Of a stretch of 64,000 bases of DNA, positions 24,292 through 35,823 are shown one piece after another (the stretch's first letter is position 1; every line of letters begins with the position of its first letter). The stretch is from Buxus sempervirens. Lineage: Eukaryota; Streptophyta; Magnoliopsida; Buxales; Buxaceae. The stretch lies in NCBI GenBank assembly GCA_947561395.2, contig OX387190.1:27212858-27276857 (forward strand). The letters run 5' to 3'. The position numbers and the translations under genes were made by a program. The notes under the pieces were generated by a model that saw only the letters and a list, made by a program, of their open reading frames with translations, had not been told where the DNA came from and did no database searches.

Positions 24292-27200
24292 TGTAAACAC
24301 CCCAAAATTGCACGATTTTTGATAAATCTTGAAGAAGAGAAATATCTTATTGAAATTTTCAAATTTTAGCATTAAGTTTGAGATCCTTAACCCATTTGAA
24401 TCTAAAACCACAAAGGAAAAGGCCCAAATTCAGTATTTTATGCGAAGTCAAACTTTTCCTATTGAATTTTGTTGACTTTTGACCCAAAAAATGAAATATT
24501 TTTTAAGACAAGATTTCAAGATAATTTTTCCCGGTAATCAAGTTTTGAGCAATGTTATTGTATAAATGAATTTTGAACCTTTAAATCTTAACAAATACCT
24601 TAGCATTAACATGTTGATTTTTTTTACCGGACCTGGAAAAATCGGAATTTAGCCTTGAACTAGAAAGTTGACTTTTTATTCATTTGGAATTTGGGTCTGG
24701 AACTATTTTTAATGGATTCAAATTGGGGGTGGGTGTTTGCTTATTTGCATGTAATATCTTAAGTAAATGGATATTTACTTAAATGATATTACATGTAAAT
24801 AAGTATTGCCTGTGCAGGTAAGGGTCAAGGCTATATTTGCTTATGACCGAAACATAATTTCGGTTATATATATATTTGATTATGACCAAAACATAATTTC
24901 GGTTATAAAGTTTTTGTTGTGTAGCCGAACTGAGTTCTTAGTTACATGTGATTTGTTTCGATTTGAAAAACCCCGCAAGCTTTCACTTATTTACATCCAT
25001 ACCTCTCTCTAGGAAGCTTGAATTTCCCAATTTGAAGTCCGAATTGGTCAAATGACTTCCAATTCACCCTTTGAGATTGAATTGGAAGGTTCTAGACACA
25101 CTTTTGTGTCTATCCTTGGGTCTTTTCTACCCTCACCCTTGTCTATAAATAAAGGGTTTCTCCTCTAGCAAAGGGCTGGAATTTTGAAGATTGAAAACTC
25201 TTAAAGAAGAAGGGAACCTCTGCCAATTCTACACTCAAACCTCTTAAGCAACTAAGGTAATTCTCTAACCTCTCCTTTAATTTTCTTTAAATTCAAACAC
25301 TCTCATCTTCTACCTTTCTGTAAATAAGGCCTTGTGTGTGTTTGTAGTCCCAAATCATGCTTAAAGTACCTTAAGCCTCCTCTCTAGCCGTAAAACGTGA
25401 AGAGAAAGCTAGGAAAAACAAGTATTAGAATGGATCCTTTAAGCTTAGAACCATTTTGATGAGATACTTGCGTGATTTGTTTATATGTGTATATGATTGC
25501 TGTTTATGTGAGATTTTGTTTTAATTCTGGAGGAATTACATAGATCCATGCTGTTTGATAGCATAGGATCTCAATTCTCTCCTAAAATCTAATTTCCTAC
25601 ATATTTCAATCAACACATCCACTTGATTTTGTCAAAATAGGCTTAGATCTTAGATCTACAATGCTCAATATAGTAGATTTGAGATCAGAGGCCTTATAAC
25701 AACTCCTCATGACTTTTTTGAGTTGATTTTAATATGTTTTAATCCTTTAGAGAAGACCTCATGGTCTAATCTCATTGATTTGAGCAAATTTTTATTCAAA
25801 TTGGGTAGATTTAGCTCTCCATCTCAAAATAATGAGAGATCTGAGCCAAATTTATGCCCTAAATATTTCTGGATTGTTTTCAAGTCATGTCAAGTGATTT
25901 AAAATCAGATTTAGTGAATCAAACACACACACACACTTGGTTTTGTCTTGGTTTTTTCTCATTTTTACAAATCTGGACAAAATTTGTACCCTGTTGTGAG
26001 ACATGGGAAAAAATCAAAAATCCTTTTTGACTTCCTGGATCATCACACGGGATTTAAATAAAACAAAGAGTCGCCACCATTCAATTTAGGTGTGAATGGA
26101 CACCAAAATATTAAATAAGCACAAAAGGCAATTTTAGGGTAAAAATAACCCTCCTAAAAAAAACAACCAGAGATGGGTAAGGGGATTAGGTTATGAACAG
26201 GGGAAGGTGTTAGGCACCCCTATTCATCCACACAAGGTGGTTGCCAGGTATTGTTCATGTTTAAAATAAAGGAAAAAAGGCTAGCTATAAAATCACGAAA
26301 AATCACAAAAAGACAAAATATATGGTTTTTTCATACGAATAGTCTGATTGATCCAGAACTCTCAAATATGATCATACCATTCCTAGGGTTTCATGATCAA
26401 AATAAAATTGAGATAAAATCAAATAAAATCAATTTAAGGTGAAAAATCCAAAAATCTGGCTTCAAGTCAAATTCTAGAAATCTAGAAAAATATGATTTTT
26501 ATAAAATATTTCAAAATTGAACTTGAATAGTCCAGGACATAGATAAAGCCCAAATTTCACGTTAAATCAAGAAATAAAAACCAAAAATACCCACATTGAT
26601 AAAAAACATCAAAATGGGAGAATTTAGACCGTAGGGTCTTCTCTCAATAATGGAAAACAATTTAAAAACCACATCATGAAACCCTAGAATTTACTTTCAG
26701 GCTTTTGGATCCAGATCTACCATATTGAACATGATAAATCCAAGATCCTAGCCTAAAATCACAAAAATCACGAAAATAGTGCTGTAGGTGCAAAAGTGGC
26801 AAAAATCCAAATTTTATCAAAAAGTGGGGATCTCATGCTACAAACATCATGGATTCATGTATTCATTCAGATATATCATAAAAAGCATTAAAACATGATC
26901 AGGATATTCAAAACAGCCACATCTCACAAATTAGAGCACATGGGGGTCTACCCTACGGATCCACCTGTTCTCTTTTCCCCTAGCTCTCTCTTCACATTTT
27001 ACGGCTAGAGAGGATTCTTGAGGTACTTGGAGATAGGTTTGGTTATACAAACACAATCAAAGGCTTTATTCTAAAAAAAAAAAGGAGAAAAACAGATATG
27101 GGTTTCTATTCTAGGGATCCACCTGTTCTCTTTTCCCCTAGTTCTCTCTTCACGTTTTACGGCTAGAGAGACTCTTGAGGTAGTTAGAGACAAGTTTTGG

Positions 27201-28985
27201 GAATACTAGTACAAAAGATGACATTATTCTACAGCAATAAAGATGATCCTATTACATCTAGAATTGAAGACAGAAAATAAAAGGGGAAAAGGGACTTACC
27301 TGGATTGAGTAGGCAGGGCAACAGGGATTCCTCTCTTCTCTTGGAGCTCCTTGGACTTCAAATTTTCGTGGCCCCCAGCTTGAGAATCTCACCTCTATTT
27401 ATAGGCAAGCACAGGGGCAAGGTTGGTCCAGAAGGATATATCCTGATCCTTAAGATAGAGTGAAAGACAGAGATAATGCCCATCCATAGCCAACCAAGGT
27501 GGCTTCAGCGAATAAAAGACGTAATTCGCTCATTTAAAGATATGTTGGACTAAAGATAAAGCTCGGAAATCGAGAGAAGAATAAAACTCGCACGAGTCTT
27601 TAGTGACCGTAAATCATTTACGGTCCAACGGTGAACGTATTTTCAATACGGGCGCGCCTGACCGTAGAGAGATCTCGGGCGCGACCAGTCCGTGAATGTA
27701 ATACGGGCAAAGCTTGCTTAGTCAATTTTTATGCATTTTTGACCTGTTTTAAGCTCTAATTACATGTTTTTATTACTTTCTCATTCCGTAGTGCAATTTG
27801 GGGTGTCTACACCTGTCTTGGATCATTCATAACTTTATCATATGGATACATTTTTGAATGATTCCAGAGACATGTGAAAAGTGAGAAAGTCTAGTTTAAT
27901 CTTGCAAAATTTCAGCAATTTATATGGAGTTGTTTTTTCAAACCATTTGATTGAAGTTGATGAGTCAGAGCAGATTGCTGAACTTGTCACTTTAATTGAG
28001 CATCAAAGGCTTATTTCAACTCTGATTTGAGTTATTCCAATTTTGAGTCTTCTTTTATGAGTTTATTTTCAAATCCAATCGATTTCATAAAATTTCACTT
28101 TGATTTGAGCTCTGTATACTTGATTGACTCTAGGATGCTCAATAGCAGATTACAGATTCAATCTGTAATCCTTTAAGCATGTTTGAAAGAGCACACAAGT
28201 CACAAATGGATGAAGTTTTGAGTGAGGCCTTTACCATTCGAAAAATGGCACCTCATACTTCATTTACACCAATTTTCAAGGATTTATATGGAGCCAATCG
28301 CCACAAATAGGCTTTCAAAATTTGCTACTTATCACGTTTTCCATATTACAGCATAAGTTTTGAGCAAGTATATCTTCTATGTTTTTAATCGGATTTGAAT
28401 GAAATTTTTAGTGGATCTTATACTTCATATAACCTTTCAAATGGTTTAGTTTCACTCAATTTGAGTTTGAATTGATTGACTTATGATTGATTGAATTACC
28501 TAGCTCAAACACTTTAAACTCCTAATTTTTCCAAATTTGACTTAACTTGTTTTCTTTTAATTTTTGTTTTTATTTTATTTTATTTTTTTTACTTTGATTA
28601 TGAAGTCCTAGAGGTGATATATCTATAGAAAGAGTCTAGAATCTATTGAACTACTCATATGGAATAATCACACATATATTTGATTACTTTTACATGCTTT
28701 TGACTGATTTTTTATGTGCAAGCAAATGTTTAGCATGAATAGCATATAGCAACCATTTTGTATGGATGAGTAGGAGTGTCTAACACCTTCCCTTACTCAT
28801 AACCTAACCCTCTTACCCAATCTCTAGACTAAACCTCAAAGTAGAGCTACTTTAGTTCTATTTTCATTTTTTATGCCCACTTTGGTGTTCATTCACACCT
28901 TAATTTTGAATGATGGTGACTCCTTTGTTTTTGTGAATTCGTATGGTGTCTAAGAGGTCCCATAGGTGATTTCCATGATCCCACA
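24292..28985 (+). mobile_element. Solo LTR (outer), interrupted by a second solo LTR
   Basis: It begins TGTAAACACCCC and ends GATCCCACA, flanked by TTTGG at 24287-24291 and 28986-28990, the 5-bp duplication made by LTR retrotransposon integrases. A TATA box (CTATAAATA, 25143-25151) supports plus-strand orientation. Without the inserted element it is about 2.87 kb. No internal gag or pol is present, so it is the product of LTR-LTR recombination. Its end region (28730-28930, minus strand) is recognisably related to the start of the inner LTR. Confidence 0.8.
25995..27811 (-). mobile_element. Solo LTR (inner)
   Basis: Begins TGTGAGACATG and ends GGGTGTCTACA on the plus strand, flanked by CCTGT at 25990-25994 and 27812-27816. 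A TATA-like box (CTATTTATAGG on plus, near 27393) indicates minus-strand transcription. A second member of the same family lies at 38024-39799. No coding capacity. Confidence 0.88.
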
Positions 28986-28990
28986 TTTGG

Positions 28991-30392
28991 TATTGTGACA
29001 CCTTTAATCTCCAACATAGAGACATGCACAGCACAAAAAACTTCATCACGGTTCAATGATAATTTTGGGTCACACGAGTCAAAAACTTGTTAATATGTTT
29101 ATGAATCAGGACACGTAATATTAAAGCTGAACTAAAAATTTACAAACTACAATATTAATTCATTGGGTCCTATAACATTGTTAATGTATTAGACGATATA
29201 TGGTAGAGATTTGTAAGTGAAGTCCATCCAATCTCAAACTCAAACTGTTGAGAAATGATATGCCATTTTAAGCTCATATTGAGATAATGATCCTAATTAT
29301 TGGGCTCAACTTGAGAGAAATATTGTCTGAAAGTCTTATAATTCCAACAATATAGTCAAAACTAGAAAACCTTTTAGGATTAAATTTTTCTAGATGGAAG
29401 AAACTGAATGTAAGAATATTATTGAGAAAACATGGACTGACCAACCTCATAATAGGTGCTTGAAAGATAAATTATCAGATCTAGTAAAAAAAAAACTCAA
29501 ATATTGAAACCGAGACTCATAGGAAACCTGATAAGGCTAAAAACCTTCTTCTTTGTATTAAGAAGTGCAACAATCAAGAGAAAAATCTGGTTGCAATTCT
29601 TTAATGTCTAAGGAGCGAGCTTTAAGGCTTGGTTACTTCCACACTTTCAAACAACTGGAGTTATTATGGTTTCCACCAAAAAAAAAAAAACTGGAGTTAT
29701 TATGGGCGCAAAAATCCTGAATCCATTGACCTAGTGAAGGTGATCTCAATTCCAAATTCTTCCAGATCACCCCCATTAATATGCGGCAAAGAAATAGACC
29801 TATTAAAAATAGTGATAAAAAGTCCGAACTGAGCCAAAGGAGATCAATAACTGTTTTGTAAATCACTTTGCAAATTTGTTTGTGGAAAACTCAGTCAAGG
29901 CAGCACAATCTTCTAGATAACATAGTTAAACTTGTCACTGGTGAAGAAAATGTGCTAGACTTCTTAGTCTTGTCAAAGAAAAGAAAATATGGACCAGGAC
30001 CACTATCAACCAGATGGGCCTCAAAAAAAAATCCTGGATCCCATGGTTTTTAAGGAGCATTTTTACAATGAGTACTAGCATAGAGTGGGCACCAAGATCA
30101 AATCTGTTAACAAAGAATTTTTTAGATTTGGCTGTCTTGATATGAGTATCAACCACATTTTCATATCCCACATTCTAAAAATAGAGCAACCTACTAGATT
30201 TAATAAGAGTTTAATCACATCAACCTTCAACTTACTCATAAAGAAGCAAACAGAGATATAAACAGAACAGTAAACATTGCTCTTGATGAATACCCTTTTT
30301 GCTGAATAAAAAATGCCCCCATGTTTCTTAATGTTATTCTTCATGAAGACTTCTATGGTTTTACTCAAGCCAGGCTGATATAATAAAATCTT
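28991..30392. other. Intergenic DNA, no gene seen
   Basis: AT-rich sequence between the outer solo LTR and the PIF/Harbinger element. Open frames here are short and resemble nothing I recognise. Confidence 0.5.
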
Positions 30393-30693
30393 TTAGGGTC
30401 TGTTTGGATCGCGTGAATTGGAGGGTGAGAATTGGAATTGAGACAAAAAATTTCCAATTCCGGTGTTTGGTTCACCAATTCTTATAAGAATTTAAAATCC
30501 CACATGACTTTTTTAGACCTTAATTCCTGCACATCATAAGAATCATAAGTCAGACCTAGTGGGGTGTTTTTTCTAATTCACGTGAGTCATAAATCTCGCA
30601 GGAATTAGGTATCTCAAAATCTCAATTGATACTCGATAGACTTCCTGAGAAGCCTTCCCAAGAACGTCTTACCCAGCACGTCTGTTCTCTATG

Positions 30694-30850
30694 AACATTC
30701 TGAGAGTTTCTTCTTCGTAGAAGAGGGGAGGTTTTCTTCACCACCGTCGCACGTTTGTCAACATTCTCTTCATCTCGAGAGTTTCTTCTTCGTAGAAGGG
30801 GGGAGGTCTTCGTCGCCACCGTCGCACTCTGTTCACTTCCTCTCTCTCTC
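30694..30850. repeat. Tandem duplication of ~75 bp
   Basis: GAGAGTTTCTTCTTCGTAGA followed by a G-rich run, TTCTTCACC/TTCGTCGCC and ACCGTCGCAC occurs at about 30702 and again at about 30777. It lies within the left part of the PIF/Harbinger-type element, before the gene fragments. Confidence 0.7.
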
Positions 30851-31689
30851 TCAGTCGGTTTTACCTTCTTCTTCATCTGCACTTTGCCGTTTCTGGATTT
30901 TCTAACAATCAGTATGTCATCCATGTCTTTTCTTCTTCGTCTGCACTTTATTGTTGTTTTATTTTTTTCCCCCTATTTAAAAGAATGTTATTCAAACCGT
31001 TTTACTTGCAATTTCGTTTTTATGTTTTTCGTGTTCGCTGTTTCTGAATTAGTTTGTTGGTGGAAGACTGAAATATTTTGTTAGCTTTGTTAATTTGACC
31101 ATCTGGTTCTTTTGAGATGGTGATTTTACAGAGGGTTGATGCGGCTTAGAATTGAGTACTAATATTTATAATTACCATCTGGTTCGTGTTCACTGTTACA
31201 GAGGGTTGATGCGGCTTAAGGTTAATCAATTCTATTGATTCTTGATAATTAGATCAACAGTAAGATTTTTTTTAGCTTGATTTCGTATGTAACTTGCATT
31301 CCTCTCTCTTCATTTATTTATGTTCTTTCTTCATATCATTTTTTTGGGGCAAGAGTGCTACGGATCCTCTGTAAGTCTGTGTTGTTGTGAAGAGGAACCA
31401 CATTGTCTTTAGTTGCAGTGAAAGTGGTACATGGAGGTGTAGACTTTGAGGAGCTTCACTGGGGAGAATTGAGAGCCGGGATTGAAGACATGGTTTTGGC
31501 TTGGAATAGCGATGGTGCCTGAATAACTCACATGGGTTCCTTTCTAATGTGTTTATGTCGGGAAATGAGCAGTCAATTTGTATAGAAGTAGCCTATTCTT
31601 CCTAAACCCTGGACATGTAACTGGTCTGTTCTTTCTAGGGATTTCGTCTACATTGAGCTAATGATGAAGTGAATAGGAACCACAACTTC

Positions 31690-32302
31690 TTATTAGTCAT
31701 ATTATTGCTGATGATCACAGTCAGCCTGTGCTTGCTTGCCATACTGGAGATTAAGTGATCTTGGATAACGCTCTATTAATGGTGGCGAAATGAACAGTTT
31801 TGGTTAATTGGTGGGACAAGTGCACACCCAGCTGCTGTCTTACAAGGGCTATTAAAGGTGGGTGGGACAAGTGCACACCCAGCTACTGTCTTACAAGGGC
31901 TATTAAAGGTGACAACAGGGGTTGACATCTCATTTACATTGACATCCAAGTCTAGCACACCTGATGATCGGGATGATGAGTTTGCCAAGCTATACGAGAT
32001 AAAATGGAGCTTCTTAATGGTCCCATCAATTACAATTGTGATGGTGAACATGATTGCAATTGCTGTGGGAGTAGCAAGAACAATATCCACAGTGGAGCAA
32101 GCTTGTTGGAGGAGTTTTCTTTAGTTTTTGGGTGTTGTGCCATCTCTACCAATTTGTAAAAGGGCTGATGGGAAGGAGAGGGAGAGTCCCTAATATTGTC
32201 TTTGTGTGGTCTGGATTACTCTCTATTACCATTTCCTTGCTTTGGGTGTATATAAGCCCTCCTTCTGGGAGGCAACATGACAAGAAATTCCATTTCCCCT
32301 GA
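31690..32302 (+). pseudogene. Cellulose synthase-like D (CSLD) 3' fragment
   Basis: The reading matches the C terminus of CSLD Golgi glycosyltransferases, which make cell-wall beta-glucan backbone: CLLAILEIK, then [18 protein letters not shown], a membrane stretch with [52 protein letters not shown] and a natural end at 32300-32302. It is broken by in-frame stops at 31756 and 31777, a frame change near 32088 (frame 1 to frame 2) and a 51-bp direct duplication (31810-31860 and 31861-31911, in frame). The catalytic domain is missing. It lies within the PIF/Harbinger-type element, so it was probably captured. Confidence 0.85.
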
Positions 32303-33120
32303 TGTTGACACTCCCATGGTCACAGTTGGTTTTGCTTAAGTGATAGTGGTGATGAAGTTCCTCCACTTCATGTAGCACTTTTTTCGTTTTATGTTTGTTC
32401 ATTTGGAATTTGTGTACTTGTGGCTTCCACATCTGTTTTTTTTTTACCTTTGATAGCTTGGGACCTAATGCTTTTTAATAGTGTAAATTCTGTTACAGAC
32501 ATCAAATATTGCTTGAATTTTTTTCAGGTCAACAAGTTGTGATCCTTGTGCAGTTATTAGATGGTCATAAACGTGTTATATTTTGGGTCATTTGTTGCTC
32601 TGTTTTTTTCTTTTCAGCTTTGTGTCCATCACAAATATAACTAGATTTTAACTTATTTTCATTTGGAACTAGAATTTTTGTTGTTAAATTCACCCTAATC
32701 TACTATGAGACAGATGAAATCTATATGTGGTGGCAACAGATCATTTATGTTATCCACATATACCCAAAAGGGTCTTTAATATATGCATCCAAAAGAAATG
32801 CTTTCTTAACTTGTAAACTACATGGCATGTGGAACTAAAAATACGAAGACCACCCCACATGTCCAAATAGTATCTTGAGCACTTTTCATTCTTCTTTTTC
32901 CTTATTCCTCTGCATGTATTTTACTCTTTTATACTAGTGACCAACTATGAACTAGGAAGCGTTTTAATTCTAATCTCGGAATCAGAAAACGTTAGTCTGT
33001 TCACAATTGAATTTTTCTACTGAGTGAGGGCTTTTGTACACTTCCATTTAGTGACCAAAAATCTTGTTAGTGTTTTAAATTATGTCTTCTAATGGAGGCA
33101 AGTAAGCTTGATTATAAACA

Positions 33121-33707
33121 GTGGCAATTATGGTCTGTCCTCTGGCTGTGCACTTGAATCCTGCTGTGTATGAAGACCCCCTTGCCTTCAATCCTAGGAG
33201 ATAGAAGGTAGGTGACATATAGTAATACATATAATTGTATGTGTGTGTATGTTATTTATACACACACACACAACACGTATATTTTCATTTGTTCTTCTCA
33301 TATGTTATGGATTTTTAAGATTTTACTTGGTTTTCCATATTTTCTAAATTCTCCATTTGCACCAAAATAAATGTGTCATACAGGGAATGGAATTACATGG
33401 TGCATCCAAAAATTTCATGGCTTTTGGTGGTGGCATGAGATTTTGTGTTGGAACAGACTTCACCAGGGTGCAGATGGCCCCCTTCCTCCACTGCTTGGTT
33501 ACAAAGTACAGTTGGAAAGCAATCCGGGGAGGCGATATAGTTCGAACTCCTGGTTTATTATTCCCAAATGGTTTTCACATTCATATCTCAGAGAAAGATC
33601 AGTTGAAGAACGCACCAGGCCCAATTACCACTTTTAGTCAACATTCATTCATGTTGACAATACAGAACCACAACAAGAAGTCCCACCTTACTCCTTTTCA
33701 GTTATGA
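33121..33707 (+). pseudogene. Cytochrome P450 fragment, CYP87-like, last two exons
   Basis: Exon 33121-33207 encodes AIMVCPLAVHLNP and YEDPLAFNP, and has a stop codon (33202-33204) where the family normally has tryptophan before lysine. After an intron with GT at 33208 and AG at 33382-33383, exon 33384-33707 encodes the haem-binding loop FGGGMRFCVG with the axial cysteine, then VQMAPFLHCLVTKY and GFHIHI. The layout fits the CYP85 clan, most like CYP87. The intron is retained, so the copy came from genomic DNA and not from a processed transcript. The upstream exons are absent. The frame runs past the usual C terminus. Confidence 0.82.
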
Positions 33708-34612
33708 GAACTGCAATTCCCAAGCTGCAAAAAGAAAATATTTACTTTAGCTGTCAAGAAAGTGAGAGAGTTATAATACAGTAATCACTTCTCAGATTGA
33801 AACCAGCCTGAGGAATTTTCAATGTTCACTATCAAAAAATTTTGTGCTTTTCAGTTTCAGTACGTGTTGTAGAAGAGAGAAAAAAAGTAGTACAGAAATG
33901 TATAATTCCAATAGGTAATACAGTTGTTGGTATCAACAATGAGCATCCAACAACTTGTGCAAATGTTTTTACTGTCTTTTAGTTCAAAGTTCAAACAACT
34001 TGTGAGTGTTTCCTGTAGATCAAGTTCTTATGAATGGATTTTATACTGAAATTATATCTATGGAAGTTGTTGCATTAACTGATTCTGAGACTTGTTCATG
34101 GATCAAACCCCAACAATCCCACTCCCTTGCACCAGTGATGCTCATCATTTTATTCAGTCCTAATTCCTTGTAATTAGTCCTAATGCATGATTCCCAAAAA
34201 TCTTATGTTGTACATCTTGTCATGTTTCGTTTCAGAATTCTTACTAGATTAACAAAATAGGTACTATCATCTTTCATCCAGAAAAGAAGGGGAAAATGAA
34301 TTTCTGAGACAAATTAGGATTCTTTATCTCACGACAAATCTAGTGGAATGAGCTCAGGAAAAAAAAATGGTTTTAGTCCAAGGCATTTACATTCTGGGGT
34401 TCTACCTCATTTAACATTCTGGGTTTTAGTCCAAAAAAAATAGTTTTTTTTTTCTTTAGCCTAGGAATTTTTTAACTGCAACAGAGATTATTATTTAAAT
34501 TAAATATCACTCATGTCCAAATGTTATTTTCACAAGAAAGATGTGTTTGGTTAAATCAAAATTTCTGGATTTCTACCTCATTTAACTCCACAGCAAGGCG
34601 TTGGTGATTCCG

Positions 34613-34945
34613 GGCGATGGTAGGCGGCAGGGTGGTGGCGGTAGGGGCGGTGGTGGCGGGTGTTGTGGCGTTGGTAATGTGGTGGCGATAACAGTGGTGG
34701 TGCAGATGGCAGTGTTGTGGTGTAGCGGTAGTAGCGGCAGCAGTGATAGCGGTGGTATGGTTATAGTACCAGTGGTAATGGTGATGTGTTTGCGGTGGTT
34801 ATACTGGTGGTATGGTGGTGGTAGTTGTGGTGATGGTGTGGTTGTGGTGACAAAGGGGGTGGTTGTCAGTTGTGGTGGTCCTGAGCTGGCGGCAGTGGCG
34901 ACTATGGTGGCAGTGGTACAGTGGTGGTGGTGACGGTGTCATGAC
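34613..34945 (+). repeat. GGT/GGC-rich low-complexity tract
   Basis: A long imperfect run of GTGGTGG, GGCGG and related triplets. The glycine/valine-rich translations in this area are products of the repeat and not a protein gene. Confidence 0.8.
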
Positions 34946-35232
34946 ACATTTTCATGATCATCTTGTATTGTGTGGGTTCGGCGAACTACGTATTGTTGTA
35001 AGTGCCTGCATCATATCATGCATCTTGGTAAAATCAACAATAAAGATTCTTATGGATTTGTTTTCATCCAAACAGTAGAATTGAAATTCACGTGTGAATT
35101 TCAAAAAAATTCCATAACTTATCCAAACACCAAAATTTTAATATCTATGAATTCAAATTCATTGGATTTCGAATTCATGTGTGTTCGAATTCTCATGGAT
35201 GTTTAAATTCACGCGATCCAAACGGACCCTTA

Positions 35233-35795
35233 TCTTCTTTACCAATCTTACTCTTGTTTGAGGGTGCTAGTGCAAAATTATATTCCAAGTGACTATTGTA
35301 TCATTAAACATCATGTCATTAATGTCTCAAGTCTAAGTATGTGCAGAGAATAGGTGTTGAAGTCCAAGTGAAAGGTATTAAAGTCAAAAAACCAAGTTTA
35401 AAGCTTATTTATGCTTGTCACACCCTGGTGCACCTCACCGCACCCTGGCTACACCTGCTCACAACAAGAATTAAATCTTATAAATAAACTTTTCTAGGAT
35501 TTTTTTAGATGGATTTTAGATACGCTTTTTTAGAGATTTTTGAGAGAGCTTTGTAGAGAGACAAAAACTTACACGACTTAGCCCTCATGTTCCAAGGAGA
35601 GCTTCGTTGACAAATCAACAACATCGTTCCCTATTTCTTTTTATGGATTGAAGAACTTTTTGGTACATTTCAAGAAGATTTCGAGTTTGCTTCAAGGATT
35701 TTAAGAGAGAGACAAGATCAAGCCGCTAGAAGTTGATTAATTGTGGAACCGAGAAGGGCAAAATAGGTATAGGTCGGAAGTCTATACCATCGAGT
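35233..35795. other. Intergenic DNA, no gene seen
   Basis: Short spacer between the PIF/Harbinger element and the poly-T end of the LINE. Nothing recognised. Confidence 0.5.
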
Positions 35796-35823
35796 TTTTT
35801 TTTGGTGGCAAAGAAGTATTGGA

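Larger units (their letters stand above)
30396..35229. mobile_element. Pack-type PIF/Harbinger element carrying host gene fragments
   Basis: The 24-bp ends are inverted repeats with one mismatch: left GGGTCTGTTTGGATCGCG, right (reversed) GGGTCCGTTTGGATCGCG, each followed by TGAATT. TTA flanks the element at 30393-30395 and 35230-35232, the 3-bp target duplication of PIF/Harbinger transposons. No transposase was found inside. Instead it holds broken pieces of two host genes in the same direction, CSLD at 31690-32302 and a CYP87-like P450 at 33121-33707, plus a GGT-rich repeat. This makes it a non-autonomous element that has captured genomic DNA. Confidence 0.8.

Noticed and set aside
31430..31520. 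Possible further captured exon in the PIF/Harbinger element
   Set aside because: The frame after an AG at about 31418 is short and I could not assign it to any family.
34601..34960. Glycine/valine-rich open frame
   Set aside because: Product of a GGT-rich repeat within the transposon.
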